A DNA stretch of 64,000 nucleotides from Halichoerus grypus (lineage: Eukaryota > Chordata > Mammalia > Carnivora > Phocidae): assembly GCF_964656455.1 (NCBI RefSeq), contig NC_135716.1, forward strand, positions 106,362,389-106,426,388, written 5' to 3'. Each line of letters starts with the position of its first letter. Positions within the stretch are counted from its first letter, which is position 1. Below are positions 46,885-57,886 of the stretch, in pieces. The position numbers were made by a program, and so were the translations under genes. Under the pieces are notes generated by a model. The model worked only from the letters and a program-made list of their open reading frames with translations. It had not been told where the DNA came from and made no database searches.

Positions 46885-47268
46885 TCTATTCTCTTTCTAC
46901 TCCTTTGTCCTCATTTTTCTTTCTTCCTTCAATGTGTTTCCCTAATGCTACAATGAGTTTCTGCCCCCATTCTCCCTTTCTTTTTCATCTGATAAATACT
47001 TTCATAACCATTAAGACTGAGCTTGATGAGCCACTTCTTTATGAAATATTTCTTCAGCTCCTAGAGAAGCATTGACTTTCTGTCCTTTGGGCTCCCACTG
47101 TGGTCCTGTTCTACGATGGATCACATCCAATGACACTTGTGTAAATTGTTGTCCCTGGTTTTAGACTGAATGCCTGGTGATTAGAAATGAGTCTTACTCA
47201 TTTGCATGTCTTCATTACCTAGCACATGCCTGATATGCAGTAGGTACTCAATAAATGTTTGAATTGTC
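46885..47268 (+). mobile_element. L2 LINE 3' end, sense
   Basis: 'aaatatttcttcagctcctag', 'tttagactgaatgcctggtg', 'gagtcttactcatttgcatgtcttcattacctagcacatgcctgatatgcagtaggtactcaataaatgtttgaattg' ends as L2 does. It starts almost where the hAT-type element stops. Confidence 0.75.
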
Positions 47269-48400
47269 AGAAATCATTGACTGTTACCTGGGATACAAGA
47301 CACAGGCTATAGAGACAGGTTATAAAACATGAATCTATAATTTCAAATAATATAATTTCACTTTTTTTTTTTACATTGCTATAGCCTCAAAATCAACAAC
47401 TGGCTCATAATCTAACCACTTATGTCACAAAGCACCTGCATTTCAGTCTCTTTCACAGAAATCTTATTCTTTCACTAAAAAACATGTAACTGGGATAAAA
47501 GTGAATTCCACATCTGAGGGATAGCAATTAGCCAAATCAATGTCTGGGGCATTGCCTGTAAGTAATTGGACTCATGGACTATATTGCCTGTAACAACTAC
47601 AATAACGGTATCTAACATTTACCATGTTCAAGCTGCTTTGTGAAAAATAACCCATTAAAGCAGGCTTGGAGATCCAACAGCAACATACCACACCTCTTAG
47701 TCAACTGTGAGTTGTTGCCCATGCTGAATTTTATTGCTCCCGATGGACTGCACTATTCAATATCCTACATCCCACATTTGTGGCTTCATCTCTCAGAACA
47801 GAAAGGATATGCAGTGCTTACTTTCTTAGTCAAAAATGTTATTTTCGGTCTAGTCAGACCTACAAATTTTAGGACCTTTGAGACTGTGAGAAAGCGTTGA
47901 GCTTTTCTTTTCTATTAGTTTTTTCTTATGTACTGATGAGAAATTATGGTGTAATTCTGGCTGGGCCTCCACTATGGAAATGAAATGGATTTTGAAAGCT
48001 CTGCTAAGTACTAGCAGCTTGGTGCTGTTAAAAGATCTGGAAGGATCTTTCAAGTCTGATTTAAGCCAACACCCACCTCTGAACTCCTTAGACATGTCAT
48101 TTATTTCTAGTTTCTACTACCAATTGCATTCAGGTGACTCAATCTATGTGTTTAGTCCTAATTACTCTCTGAGCACTAGACTAAATTTGGACACTATCAT
48201 AAAGAAACTAATGCAGAACTGATTTAATCTCTTCCCAAAGTCAAACTGCATCTTTAAGATGTTCCTGGGAAAAAAGCCAATTCTGCCTTTCAAATTACAG
48301 ATTAACTCTGTCACTCACTACCAAGAAAACACCTCCTGTGTCCTGTGAGACTCCCCATTACTGTTAAAATAGGCCCACCATCCTTCTAAGAGAGGGAGAC
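47269..48400. other. Unassigned sequence
   Basis: A possible MIR scrap lies near 47596-47656 (cggtatctaacatttaccatg). No gene or other repeat is recognised. Frames of 80-86 codons at 47640-48222 have no known homologue that I can name. Confidence 0.4.
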
Positions 48401-48780
48401 AGTATAATATTTGTTAAGAGTGGACTCTGGAGCCAGTTGGATGGGTTGCGGTTGCCAGACAAAATATAGGAAAAATTTGAATTTTAGATAAATGATAAGT
48501 AATTTTTAGTAAAGTTTGTCCAAAATATTGCAAAGGACATATTTCTACAAAGAAATTATTCATTGTTTATATGAAATTAAAATTAAAGTAGGTGTCCTGT
48601 ATTTTAATTTGCTAAATTTGGCAATCCTAGATTCTACCACCAACATCTAACCTTGGCAAGTTACTCAGCTCTTCTGTTCAAGGGATATAATAACAGTATC
48701 TTCCTAATAGGGCTGTTCAAGGACTGAAATCATGTAACATTAGAACAGTGCCTGGCATATGGTAAATGTTAGTGAATTTT
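48401..48780 (+). mobile_element. MIR SINE, sense, split by a palindromic DNA element
   Basis: The 5' part 'tataatatttgttaagagtggactctggagccagttgg' (48411) and the 3' part 'taaccttggcaagttactcagctcttctg', 'gggctgttcaaggactgaaatcatg', 'agaacagtgcctggcatatgg' (48649-48760) are sense MIR. They are separated by about 180 bp of another element. Confidence 0.82.
48449..48628. mobile_element. Palindromic MITE-like DNA element inserted in MIR
   Basis: The left end 'cggttgccagacaaaatatagg' is mirrored at the right by 'tcctgtattttaatttgctaaatttggcaatcc', and inner parts (aatttgaattttagataaatg versus tatatgaaattaaaattaaag) also pair. This is a near-full-length inverted repeat, the build of a MITE. The consensus is familiar, but I am not sure of its name. 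Confidence 0.7.
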
Positions 48781-48801
48781 ATTTTTTCTGATCATCCAGA
48801 G

Positions 48802-49014
48802 CAGGGATCAGCAAACTTTTTTGTAACAGGCAAGATAGTAAATATTTTGGACTTTGCAGGCCATATGGTCTCTGTTGCAACTGTGTGACTCTTCCATTAC
48901 AGTGCAAAAGCAGCCATAGACAATCCCTAAACAAATGGGTATGGTCATGTCCCCCCCCCCAAAAAAATGTAGGCAATGGGCAGATTTGACCTGTGGACTA
49001 TAGTTTGCTCTGAT
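48802..49014 (+). mobile_element. hAT-type non-autonomous DNA transposon, copy 3 of 3
   Basis: Starts 'cagggatcagcaaactttttt' and ends 'tatagtttgctctgatc', a clear terminal inverted repeat. The interior matches the copy at 46657 ('ggccatatggtctctgttgcaac', 'cttccattacagtgcaaaagc'). A C-run plus A-run at 48951-48967 replaces part of the usual sequence. Confidence 0.85.
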
Positions 49015-49624
49015 CTAGATTAAAGCCCTGTAGTAAATCTTCTACTATCCCTTATTGCATCCACCACCTTTTATTAAAATATTTATTACTGCACTCATCC
49101 CCTTTCATTATAACATTTCCTATTTTAAAGAAACTACTGATGGCCCACTATCGCCTACTACTTAATAATTCTAATACTAGTTAATATTAATAGAGTGTGG
49201 CTCATTTTTTAAAGCATTTCATATGAATATATACAGTGATATTCTAATTGTATATATATGTTATATAAATCTTTACAACAGCATCATAAAGTAGGTTAAT
49301 AAAAATTTCCCAATGATATTTCTTGATTCTTTTCTTTTATAGATTCTACTCTTCTTCTGTGCATTATCTTTCACTTTCTTCCATGGTCCCCTGAAAGTTT
49401 CCTATGCTGCAATTTACCTGGACAATTTGCTCTACCCTGAATATCCCCCTGCCTTCCCTCTATAATTATGGATTTCTACATGTTCTCCCCTTATCATGAT
49501 ATGCTTTCTATCATCTGTCTTCTTGTCAATAGACTGTATATTCATAGAATTAGTAGAAATGGAAAGATCAAGTTGTTAAAAATTTAAAAAACACTCTGTT
49601 GTCTCTACTCTGGTCATTTTATAA
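49015..49624. other. Unassigned, with possible L2 remnant
   Basis: The T/C-rich stretch 49330-49560 ('ttgtcaatagactgtatattcatagaattag') has an L2-like feel but no secure landmark. No gene is seen. Confidence 0.35.
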
Positions 49625-49672
49625 TTGTGTGTATGAATGTATGTGTGTATGTGCATGTGTGTGTGTGTGTGT
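49625..49672. repeat. TG-rich dinucleotide repeat, imperfect
   Basis: Interrupted (TG)n with TATG and CATG units, ending in a pure TG run of about 9 units. Confidence 0.95.
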
Positions 49673-51622
49673 TCCAACTGGTTTGTAACTTTCTCTTTAT
49701 CTACTTTGAAGTCATATCACTTCTTTGTCCAATGCTTGGGAAATAACAACCAATGTGACTAAGACCCGATTTGGCCTCATGTTTCTTGACTCCACTCTGA
49801 TTGCTGTTGTCAATGAAGGACTTGTGGCTCAGCACACTAATAGCTCTTCAACAAAGCAGGCTTAAAACCAGAAGAGAGGGGGGTTCTTTAAAGAAAAAAA
49901 AAATTATAACAGTTGAGAAATGAGAAGCCCTCTCTTATTATTGTATTGCTCTCCTTTCATCTTTAGACTTCTGATGTTTTCTTTTCATTTCTTCCTTGAT
50001 GCCCTGAATGTATAACCAGACATTTTAATGAGATGTGGCTAGGTCCAGCCCTGGCCGATAATTAACTCCTTCCCCCCCTCAGGCTGTTAGCATTTTATGG
50101 CATTGCTAGCTTCTGGGAGTTTAAGCGTAAGGCCCAAGTAAGAAAGTATATATCACCTGCACAATTTCTAGGATAAGCTGCTTTTAAATCATCAGTGAAG
50201 AATTCTACTTAAGAAGTCAACTTCAGATAGATTCTGGGGATGGGGAAACAGAAAGAGCAGGGAGATAGAGGTTCAAATATAAAGGCAATTTTTAGCCAGC
50301 CTGGAAGAAGTACGCTGTGACTTAAAGAGAAGATGAGGCCGGGAGAAGATTGCCACAACAATCACCACAAAGAACGAGAGACATATAGTTCCAAAGTCTC
50401 AAGTGAGACAAGGATTGAAAACATTATCTATAATCCTCCTCATCAGAAAGTAAATTTCACAAAGTGGGATGTGGAGTACATAAAGTTCAAACTTCCAATA
50501 TAGAAATCTATTTTTCCTCCAGAAATATAGGTTAAGGCTTTGACAAGTTTTGCCAAATGTGTGCATGTGTTCTGTATCTCCACACCGCTCAGAAAGCATT
50601 GATTACATGACATTTTGAAATGGTTCATTTAGGTTGCTCAAAATGTCTGCAACATAAATTATACAACAAATATTGCTCAGAGAGTCTCCATTTTGGTTTT
50701 AAAACCTTGCCTGTTCTATTCCTTTTCTGTCTCCCAGTGGCTGCACTTCCGCATGAACAGCACATTACTCTTCGTCCTACACACACCTTAATGAAATCGT
50801 CACAGCATTTTGCCATTACATACAATTTTTAATAGCGGGGTCTCAGACTACTTTAGCAACAAGGAGCCCAACTGTCTTTATCTGCCCAAGATAAGGTTTG
50901 GAAGGGGACAAACCATCATATGATCAGGTCTTACTCTTCATCCACACCCTAAAACCTTTCTCTGTAAGATGATAGCTGAGGAAGGTGCCAGAGAACACAC
51001 AGACTGCTGAGCCAAAGGGCTCAGAGTGATGAGACAAGAAAGAAGACTAACAGTTCCCAAAGTTCCCAAATCAAAAGTGCCCCTACAGGTCACAAGCACT
51101 TCCCTGGGAGGGCAACTCACCCCAGCAGCAAGAATAGCAGCACTGGGGAGGCACGGGGTCCCTAATGGTGATGCGGCCCATTCCCCTCGCTCCTGCTTTC
51201 CCTCCTCAATCCTATGTGTTGGAACTTCATTGATTGGTCTCCTGGCTTTCCCTTTCCCTTCTTCTCAGCACTTTCATTTATTTGGTGGGGAACAACCTCT
51301 TTCCAGGGGATAGATTCCAGTGTGGGGGAAATCAGGTGTCCTATCCAGTCATGTCTTAACCTAGACGCGGCCACTTGCCACAAGCTAGGTCAGTCAAATG
51401 GTTCTGGCTTAGAATGTGAATATGAGTACATGACACATGAGAGAAATGATGGTGGAGTCATTCATTCCAGCATCCCAGCAGCAGGCCTTGGGCGTACAGC
51501 TTTGCTGTGAGAACATCCCCATATTTGCAGGTTCTCAGCCAGTGGAAACACTGCAGCACAGATCCACTCCCAAGCCTGGTATCCGGCCTTTCTGCAGATT
51601 CTGTGAGCTTCTAAGACCCCGC
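49673..51622. other. Unassigned sequence
   Basis: Nearly 2 kb without a recognised repeat or gene. The 51.0-51.6 kb part has the most open frames (up to 98 codons, both strands) and is somewhat richer in G+C. It could be an old LTR or other repeat that I cannot name. Confidence 0.4.
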
Positions 51623-51639
51623 AAGAATATTCCCTTTTT

Positions 51640-51838
51640 CGGGGCACCTGGGTGGCTCAGTCATTAAGCGTCTGCCTTTGGCTCGGGTCATGATCCCAGG
51701 GTCCTGGGATCGAGCCCCGCATCGGGCTCCCTGCTCAGCGGGAAGCCTGCTTCTCCCTCTCCCACTCCCCCTGCTTGTGTTCCCTCTCTCGCTGTGTCTC
51801 TCTCTGTCAAAGAAATAAATAAAATCTTCAAAAAAAAA
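51640..51838 (+). mobile_element. Can-SINE, sense, young copy with perfect 16-bp target-site duplication
   Basis: The target site aagaatattccctttt occurs at 51623-51638 and 51839-51854 without a mismatch. The element reads 'ggggcacctgggtggctcag', a B-box-like 'gatcgagccccgc', 'ccccctgcttgtgttccc', 'gctgtgtctctctctgtc' and 'aataaataaaatcttc' plus A-run. It is the cleanest SINE in the window and nearly identical to the copy at 38091. Confidence 0.97.
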
Positions 51839-51854
51839 AAGAATATTCCCTTTT

Positions 51855-51967
51855 GCTTAAGTTAGCCATGATCAGCTTTTCCTGCTACAAGAGGGAAACC
51901 GACTGCTAGATGCAAGTTGGTGGTTAGAAACTGCTGAGAAGAATTTACCATACTCTCGGGGAAATTT
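51855..51967. other. Short unassigned spacer
   Basis: Nothing is recognised between the SINE and the TG/CG repeat. Confidence 0.4.
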
Positions 51968-52033
51968 TGTGTGTGTATGTGTGTGTGTGTGTGTGCGTGC
52001 GCGCGCATGTGTTTCTATATGTATGTGTATGTG
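51968..52033. repeat. TG repeat with a GCGCGC core, alternating purine-pyrimidine
   Basis: A 'gtgtgtgtgtgtgtgcgtgc' stretch continues into 'gcgcgcatgtg' and a TATG-containing tail. Strict purine-pyrimidine alternation with a CG core is the type of tract that can adopt Z-DNA. Confidence 0.95.
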
Positions 52034-53796
52034 ATGAGGAAAGAAAAATGGGTACATTGACACTTTGATCTGGTGATTGGAGAAACTAAAAGAGGTGAGA
52101 CATTTTTTTCATGCTCTTCCCTATCCGGGCTAGCAACCACTATATATTTCTATGCTTCCCCATCAGACTATAAGGAAAAATTCATGGGGATGTGCTCTGC
52201 TGTATAAATGTCTCGTCTCTCTTCAAACACCACCAGGGACCCTTAGCAGCATATTTTTGGTTCTTAATACGGCAGACAGTAGTAGTAACTTGCAATCGAG
52301 TCATAGCTTACTGCCTGCCGCTAAGGCCATAGCAGGTAAAATCTTACGAGTGGTTATTGCTGTCTCCATATGCACCTACATTTCAATACCCTCCTTCCTT
52401 ATGCCTGCCCTCCAAGCATCTCCCCAGTGTTGGAGAGCCAGAGTTCCTTCCACTCAGAGTGTTCACACCAAACCTCCACCTTTCCAGGCTGAACTTACTC
52501 TTCAAAGCCCCAAGCCCAAAACACAAAAGAAAATGAAATTCCAAACTTAAGCACACTCTTCTGATTGCTTTATCTCTTCCTGCCTAAGTTTGACTCAAGC
52601 AATCTGCTTTAAATGGCACCTTTTTTTTTTTTCTGGAAAAAAAAAATTGCTTAAGGAAGGAAATTGTTTAGAAACTCCAGATTCCTCTTAACTTTACCAT
52701 TAATTGCTGTATAACTCTGAGTGATTCACTACTTCTAGAAAATGGGAGTGAAAATATTAAGCATAAATGAAAGTTTCCTAATGTGGCACTGAATTGTAAT
52801 TCAGAGAATACTTGGAAAACTCCTGTCCATCTTTGGTTTAGAGTGGAAGACGGGAAGTGGCGGGAGCCAACCATAAAAGTATTTATGTAAAAATCGAACA
52901 AATCTCTGCTCACTTAGCATTAGAAGAACAGTTTGTGAAATATATTTAATATAGTTGGTAGAAACATATAATATATACATTATTCTTCAGGAAATTTCTA
53001 AGATAATATTAGTAAGATTGTTCACTGGGCCACATTTCAAAGGTTTCTGTAGTTATTTCAGGGAAGAAAGAGCACTAGGTCACTCCTTGCACTTCTAATC
53101 CCTAAAGGCATCCCCATGTTAGAGTTTGATATATGTTATTTTAGTGCCATTCTCAATTTTTTAACATAGAGCATGCAGTTGTATTATGTTTATATGCCGC
53201 ATGTAATAATTCAATAATAATGATCTTAAATGTACAAGAACAAATCAGTATAAATAAATTATACTTTTATTAAAAAGGAATTTTGAGAAGTTTCTCCACC
53301 ATGTTTCCTACTAATTTTTTAAAACATGTTTGGAGGTGTTATGAATACCTAAACTCCAGGGGAGCACTAAACCTTAACGTGCATGAGTTGTGGTAGAAGG
53401 TGTAAGGAATGGGGAAGAAAAAAGTCACAGAACATGGATAGAGGTGACCATTGTCTAGATCACCTTCCCCTGACCCCAGCTAGTGGCAGGAAACAAGCCC
53501 CTGTGTTAATGTGAGAATTGTTGCCCTGAGAAGACAAAAGCACACGGTCTTACAGGAGCCTCAGTTAGCAACAATGATTACGATTTCAAAGGGAAAAGAA
53601 GAAAAATTACACAAGCAAAACATTTTCGATGATGTCCTTCTCATAATGGTGATCAGGGAATGAATTTTGAGCATTATTTACTCTCTCACTCAACCATTTT
53701 CATCTGAAAGTTCTTAAAAATGAATCTTGCTCCATGTTTACAAATGGTCAAAGCAAAAAAGGAATAGCACTTTATTCTTATTTTGGAAATTTTAAC

Positions 53797-53798
<2 letters not shown>
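52034..53798. other. Unassigned sequence
   Basis: No gene or confident repeat. A T-run and an A-run lie close together at 52621-52648. The 132-codon plus frame at 52152-52550 was considered and rejected. Confidence 0.4.

Positions 53799-53840
<42 letters not shown>
53799..53840. repeat. AC dinucleotide microsatellite, 21 units
   Basis: A pure 42-bp AC run. It is likely length-variable. Confidence 0.98.
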
Positions 53841-53844
<4 letters not shown>

Positions 53845-54668
53845 TCATGGTTCTGATAAGTGATCCCCTTTCTCTCCAACTCCATTTCTTGTTTTCACCT
53901 TCCTCTATGCTAATTAGACTAGTTGAGCACATTTCCCAAACTCCTTTTAAATTAGCAGTGGCCATGACCACTCCTTCCTCTTTTCCTTCTTTTTTTTTTT
54001 CTCCTTCTTCTTTCTCTTACTCTTTGATTCTGCCTCCACACCTGAATGTGGTATAATTAAGAAATAAGTATAAAATTAGGGGTATGAATAAGGAAGCAAG
54101 ACAACTGATAAAAAATAAAACTGGAGGTCTTAGGGAAAAACAGCATCCTCCTCATTTATGTCTCGTGAGGATTATCCTGAATACAGTGAGTTCCTCACCT
54201 TGTATGCACAGCATGGTTCTTACATTATCTTTCCTGGGTAGTCTTGGTTGCCAAGTTAAACTGTAAATTAATTATGCTAGTAAACCACTACCTAGGCATA
54301 TTCTGTATATTCTGTATTTTTTTTAAACATTTAGGATATTGATTCTAAAAAGCACATGCTGACCGTATACTTGATGGTTGATTGATCGTTGATTGGTCCT
54401 ATCAATGAACCAGGAGAAAGGCTAATGGATTTATGGATGAACAAAGAAATTGTATTATAGAAGGTCAGAGTTCTGGAAGATTGTATTTTAGAAGAACAAG
54501 CTTTTTATTCAATCATTCATTCATTCAACAAAGAGCTACCGAATTTATTATATTCCATTTAAAATATTTGATCCTAGAGTAAGATAAGGATAAAGAAGCA
54601 TTCCTTATCTGTATTAAGGTAAATCCTGGAGGCTTATCCTCAGTGGTTGTATTAAAATGGCAACTGTT
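53841..54668. other. Unassigned, with a short antisense L2 tail
   Basis: 'caatcattcattcattcaacaaagagctacc' at about 54509-54540 resembles the antisense end of L2. The rest is unrecognised, with a TTGAT-rich patch near 54375-54395. Confidence 0.4.
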
Positions 54669-54815
54669 GGGGTGCTTGGGTGGCTCAGTTGGTTAAGCGT
54701 TTGCCTTTGGCTCAGGTCATGATCCCAGGGTCCTGGGATCGGGTCACATATTGGGCTCCCTGCTCGGCGGGGAGTCTGCTTCTCCCTCTCCCCGCCCCCC
54801 CCCCACCCGCTAGCT
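54669..54815 (+). mobile_element. Can-SINE, sense, lacking its 3' part
   Basis: The head 'ggggtgcttgggtggctcag', 'catgatcccagggtcctggg', 'ggctccctgctcggcggggag' and 'tctgcttctccctctcccc' are present. The copy then stops in a C-run (54797-54806) with no 'ctctctctg' linker end, AATAAA or A-tail. No target-site duplication is evident, so a deletion after insertion is likely. Confidence 0.92.
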
Positions 54816-55790
54816 GTCATGTATATTATCAGAGGTAATCACAAAAGGCGGACTGAGGATGGTCATCCACAGAAGAACGGCTGGCCATCTTGAGAGTCAC
54901 AACTGGGGAGGGCACTATAGATGCCTCCAGTGAAATCACAAAAGCTTCTGTAAGAGAAAGAGTTAGTATTAAACATCAGCCAAGTCCAGAGAGTATGAAG
55001 CCATCTTAGAATAGCACTTCTCAAAAATGAAGTATTTTCCTGATCACCGCGCCACAACCATATTGGAAAAGAGAGCAGCTAGCGCGAAGGGCTGAGGAGA
55101 GGGAATGAGGGAGGAGAACAACCATGCCCTCTTCCCAGAAGGCCGCTTAGCCAGTCCCAGGTGGGGGAGAAGGGGACTAGAGGTGAAGTGTTGATTAGTA
55201 TACTGGACTAGACATTTAAAATTGAGACTAAAAGAAACAGTAGGGCTTTTTATTACCTGGATATTAATGGAAAACTTGTGAGATTGTCCATGTTTCTATG
55301 GCAAGGTGAAGACAACTCACACTGAGGCCATTTAAAGGGTTCCTGAGAGAAAAAATTAAAGATGCTTTTCTGATTACTCCCTAGGAATCCTGCTTGTTCA
55401 ATATTTAGTACACAAGCGCACTGCTTCTTCCTAAGGCATGAGATTTTCTTCTTTCTTGATTTGCTCTTTATACCCTCTCAATTGTACCCATAGCATAGAA
55501 AACATGACAATGTTTTCTCCACAATGAAAATTTCATTTTCCCAGTGTATTGACTTATTGCAGGTGTTAATTATGAAGCTGCACAAAGTTACAGTCACAAG
55601 TTTACAGTCCCAGAATTGCATAGGACCTGGCCCATGCACTCAATCTTCTATCTGCAGCATGTAAAACTGGCTTAGAACAGTTTCATGAGCAAGAACTTTG
55701 AGCAATTTCTTGTATGTCTCCTGAGAAAGAACTTTAATTGACCTCCTCTTAAATGCTCCTATCCTGTTCCATGGGTTAGAATTCTTAAAA
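54816..55790. other. Unassigned sequence
   Basis: No recognised gene or repeat. Confidence 0.4.
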
Positions 55791-55836
55791 GAAGAAGGAG
55801 GAGGAGGTGGAGGGGGGAGGAGGAGGAGGAGCAGGG
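55791..55836. repeat. GGA-rich purine tract
   Basis: 'gaagaaggag' leads into (GGA)n with a GGGGGG core, almost all purine on the plus strand (one T). Such tracts can form triplex or G-quadruplex structures. Confidence 0.92.
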
Positions 55837-55902
55837 TTTGTATCTCTAATTACCTTGCTTTAATAAGCAATTAAAAATATATACATAATACATACATCTA
55901 GG
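55837..55902. other. Short AT-rich spacer
   Basis: Contains ATACATA-type units. Nothing else is recognised. Confidence 0.4.
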
Positions 55903-56290
55903 ATTGGCTACAGGTTAGGCTGTTCCACTGTGACCAAAATAACTGTGATTTAAGCAAAATGAAAGTTTGTTTCTCTCACTTAGCGGTCTGAGGTTTAATA
56001 GTCCAGGTCTGATTGATGGCTCACTCCACGGAGTTGGGACTAAATTCCTTTTGCCCTGCCCTATGCCATCTTTAACACAGGGCTTCCACCTTTTGATCTA
56101 AGAGAAGTGATCCAATTCAGTCATCATGCTCAAACTCCAGCTAGTGAGAAGAAGAAAAGGAGTGAGGAGAAATTCTTTTTAAGTATGAGAATCAACAGTT
56201 ATAAATCTCATTTCTGTTCACATTCCATTGGCCAGAACCTTGTCACATGGCTACTGCCAATTTAAAAGGAGTTTGGGAAATGTGCTCAGC
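55903..56290 (+). mobile_element. Unnamed old interspersed repeat, copy 1
   Basis: 'ctacaggttaggctgttccactgtgacc', 'gaaagtttgtttctctcac' and 'cattccattggccagaaccttgtcacatggctac' through 'aggagtttgggaaatgtg' follow a mammalian repeat whose consensus I remember but cannot name. The same order occurs at 59825-60165. Confidence 0.6.
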
Positions 56291-57481
56291 TAAAGTCTTA
56301 TTAGGATAGAGGAAGGGGAGAACAGAGAGATAATGGGGGAACAACTAGCCATCTCCCATTTATATACAAAGGCTTTAAAAAAAGTCTAGTATAAAAAAAA
56401 TTCATTTCAAATAACATACTTGTTTTAGAATAGGTCCTCCAGAAAGTAAAGCCTGGGGCAAGGCTTAAAATACCAATGCTTGGGTTGGAAGGTCCTGACT
56501 GAGGGTGTTGAGGGTGAAGCAAAAATGGGGAAATGAGGCAAGGAAAACCTCAAAGAAACGTGATTTGATACATTGCTATGGTTCAACATGTATTATTTTT
56601 TCATTATGCAGGACTTCTCGAAAGAACTGATAGGGAGAAATTGCATCTCAGAGCAGTGCACAATGGGAGAAAGCAAAGAAATATTATCTACCTGTTTCCT
56701 GCCCTTTTCTCACTTTCCAATAGTCAAAGTTTAACCCATTGGGAGCTAATGCTCTTGAACTTGTAAATTTTGTCATCTGGCCCCTTGAAAGTTGAGAGCC
56801 AAGTTGGTGTGGTTATAGCAATTGAAAAAAAAAAAAGATAGGGAAAGAGAGGCAGTTGAGGGATTCTAAGAAGGCGCACCTAATATAATACATTAAGGCA
56901 AGAAATCTAATTCTTGGCCTCCATATCCTGATTCTCTTTTCAGCAGAAGGATTTCCCTTAGAATCACAGTTTTTGCCTTTCTCCCAACTTTCTCACTTAC
57001 TGATCCCCATGGAAAGGGGAGTGATTTATCTGACAGGTAAATGTGGATGAAGGGACTGGGCAATATGTGGCTCAGACACATCCCCACATTTTTTGGTGAC
57101 CTGCCTATTTGCAGAAAGTTCTCTGAGCAACTTGGTGCCACCCAGGAAAGCGGTGGTAGAGGCCCTGCCCCTGAAGATGCTGGAAGGCCTGCGGTTGTCT
57201 GGTGCCGACTCTAACCAAGGAGAGAGTCAGTTTCATTCTGAAGCTGAGTGCTGTGAGGTCTATTATTGCCTTGGAATTAAACTACACTCTCCAGTATCTG
57301 CTTTATCAGTAGGAAAGCTGCTAATTTTATTTCCATCTGCCTTCCTCTGTCTACCTCAGTACTTTTCCTGGATAAAAGAGAGTTGATCCATTAGCTCACT
57401 AAAAATTCAACAGAAAGAAAGAAAAACAACAACAACAATCCTTTTCTCCATAGGCTCTTTGCTGCTATTTATTTTATTTTA
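56291..57481. other. Unassigned sequence
   Basis: No named repeat or gene. 57093-57386 holds a 97-codon plus frame in a slightly G+C-richer patch, without recognisable protein features. A CAA repeat lies near 57425-57438. Confidence 0.4.
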
Positions 57482-57682
57482 TTTTATGTTTTTAAAGATT
57501 CTATTTATTTATTTGACAGAGAGAGACACAGCGAGAGAGGGAACACAAGCAGGGGGAGTGGGAGAGGGAGAAGCAGGCTTCCCGCGGAGCAGGGAGCCTG
57601 ATGTGGGGCTCAATCCCAGGACCCTGGGATCATGACCTGAGCAGAGGGCAGATGCTTAACAACTGAGCCATCCAGGTGCCCC
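57482..57682 (-). mobile_element. Can-SINE, antisense, with target-site duplication
   Basis: The target site tgctgctattta is at 57470-57481 and 57687-57698. A TTTTA-rich tail, 'aaagattctatttatttatttgacag', the linker 'acacaagcagggggagtggg', 'gctcaatcccaggaccctgg' and the reversed head 'caactgagccatccaggtgc' follow in order. Confidence 0.96.
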
Positions 57683-57734
57683 TATGTGCTGCTATTTAAA
57701 AGAGGAAAAATTACATATGGTCATTGTACTTTTA

Positions 57735-57886
57735 TTATCACCATAGCTATAATTTATTGAGATCACAGGGTATTCCAAGCACTGTGGGAAGCACTGTAGG
57801 AACAACATTTCACTTCATCCCTACAACAGACCTGAAGGGTTTACAGAGAAACAAACTGAGACCTACTTCTAAGGACTCATCAACTT
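57735..57886 (-). mobile_element. MIR SINE fragment, antisense
   Basis: 'ctataatttattgagatcacagggtattccaagcac', 'tttcacttcatccctacaacag' and 'ttacagagaaacaaactgagacc' follow antisense MIR. It abuts an antisense L2. Confidence 0.65.

Noticed and set aside
52152..52550. 132-codon plus frame
   Set aside because: No homology I recognise, no exon-like boundaries; length is expected by chance in 64 kb.
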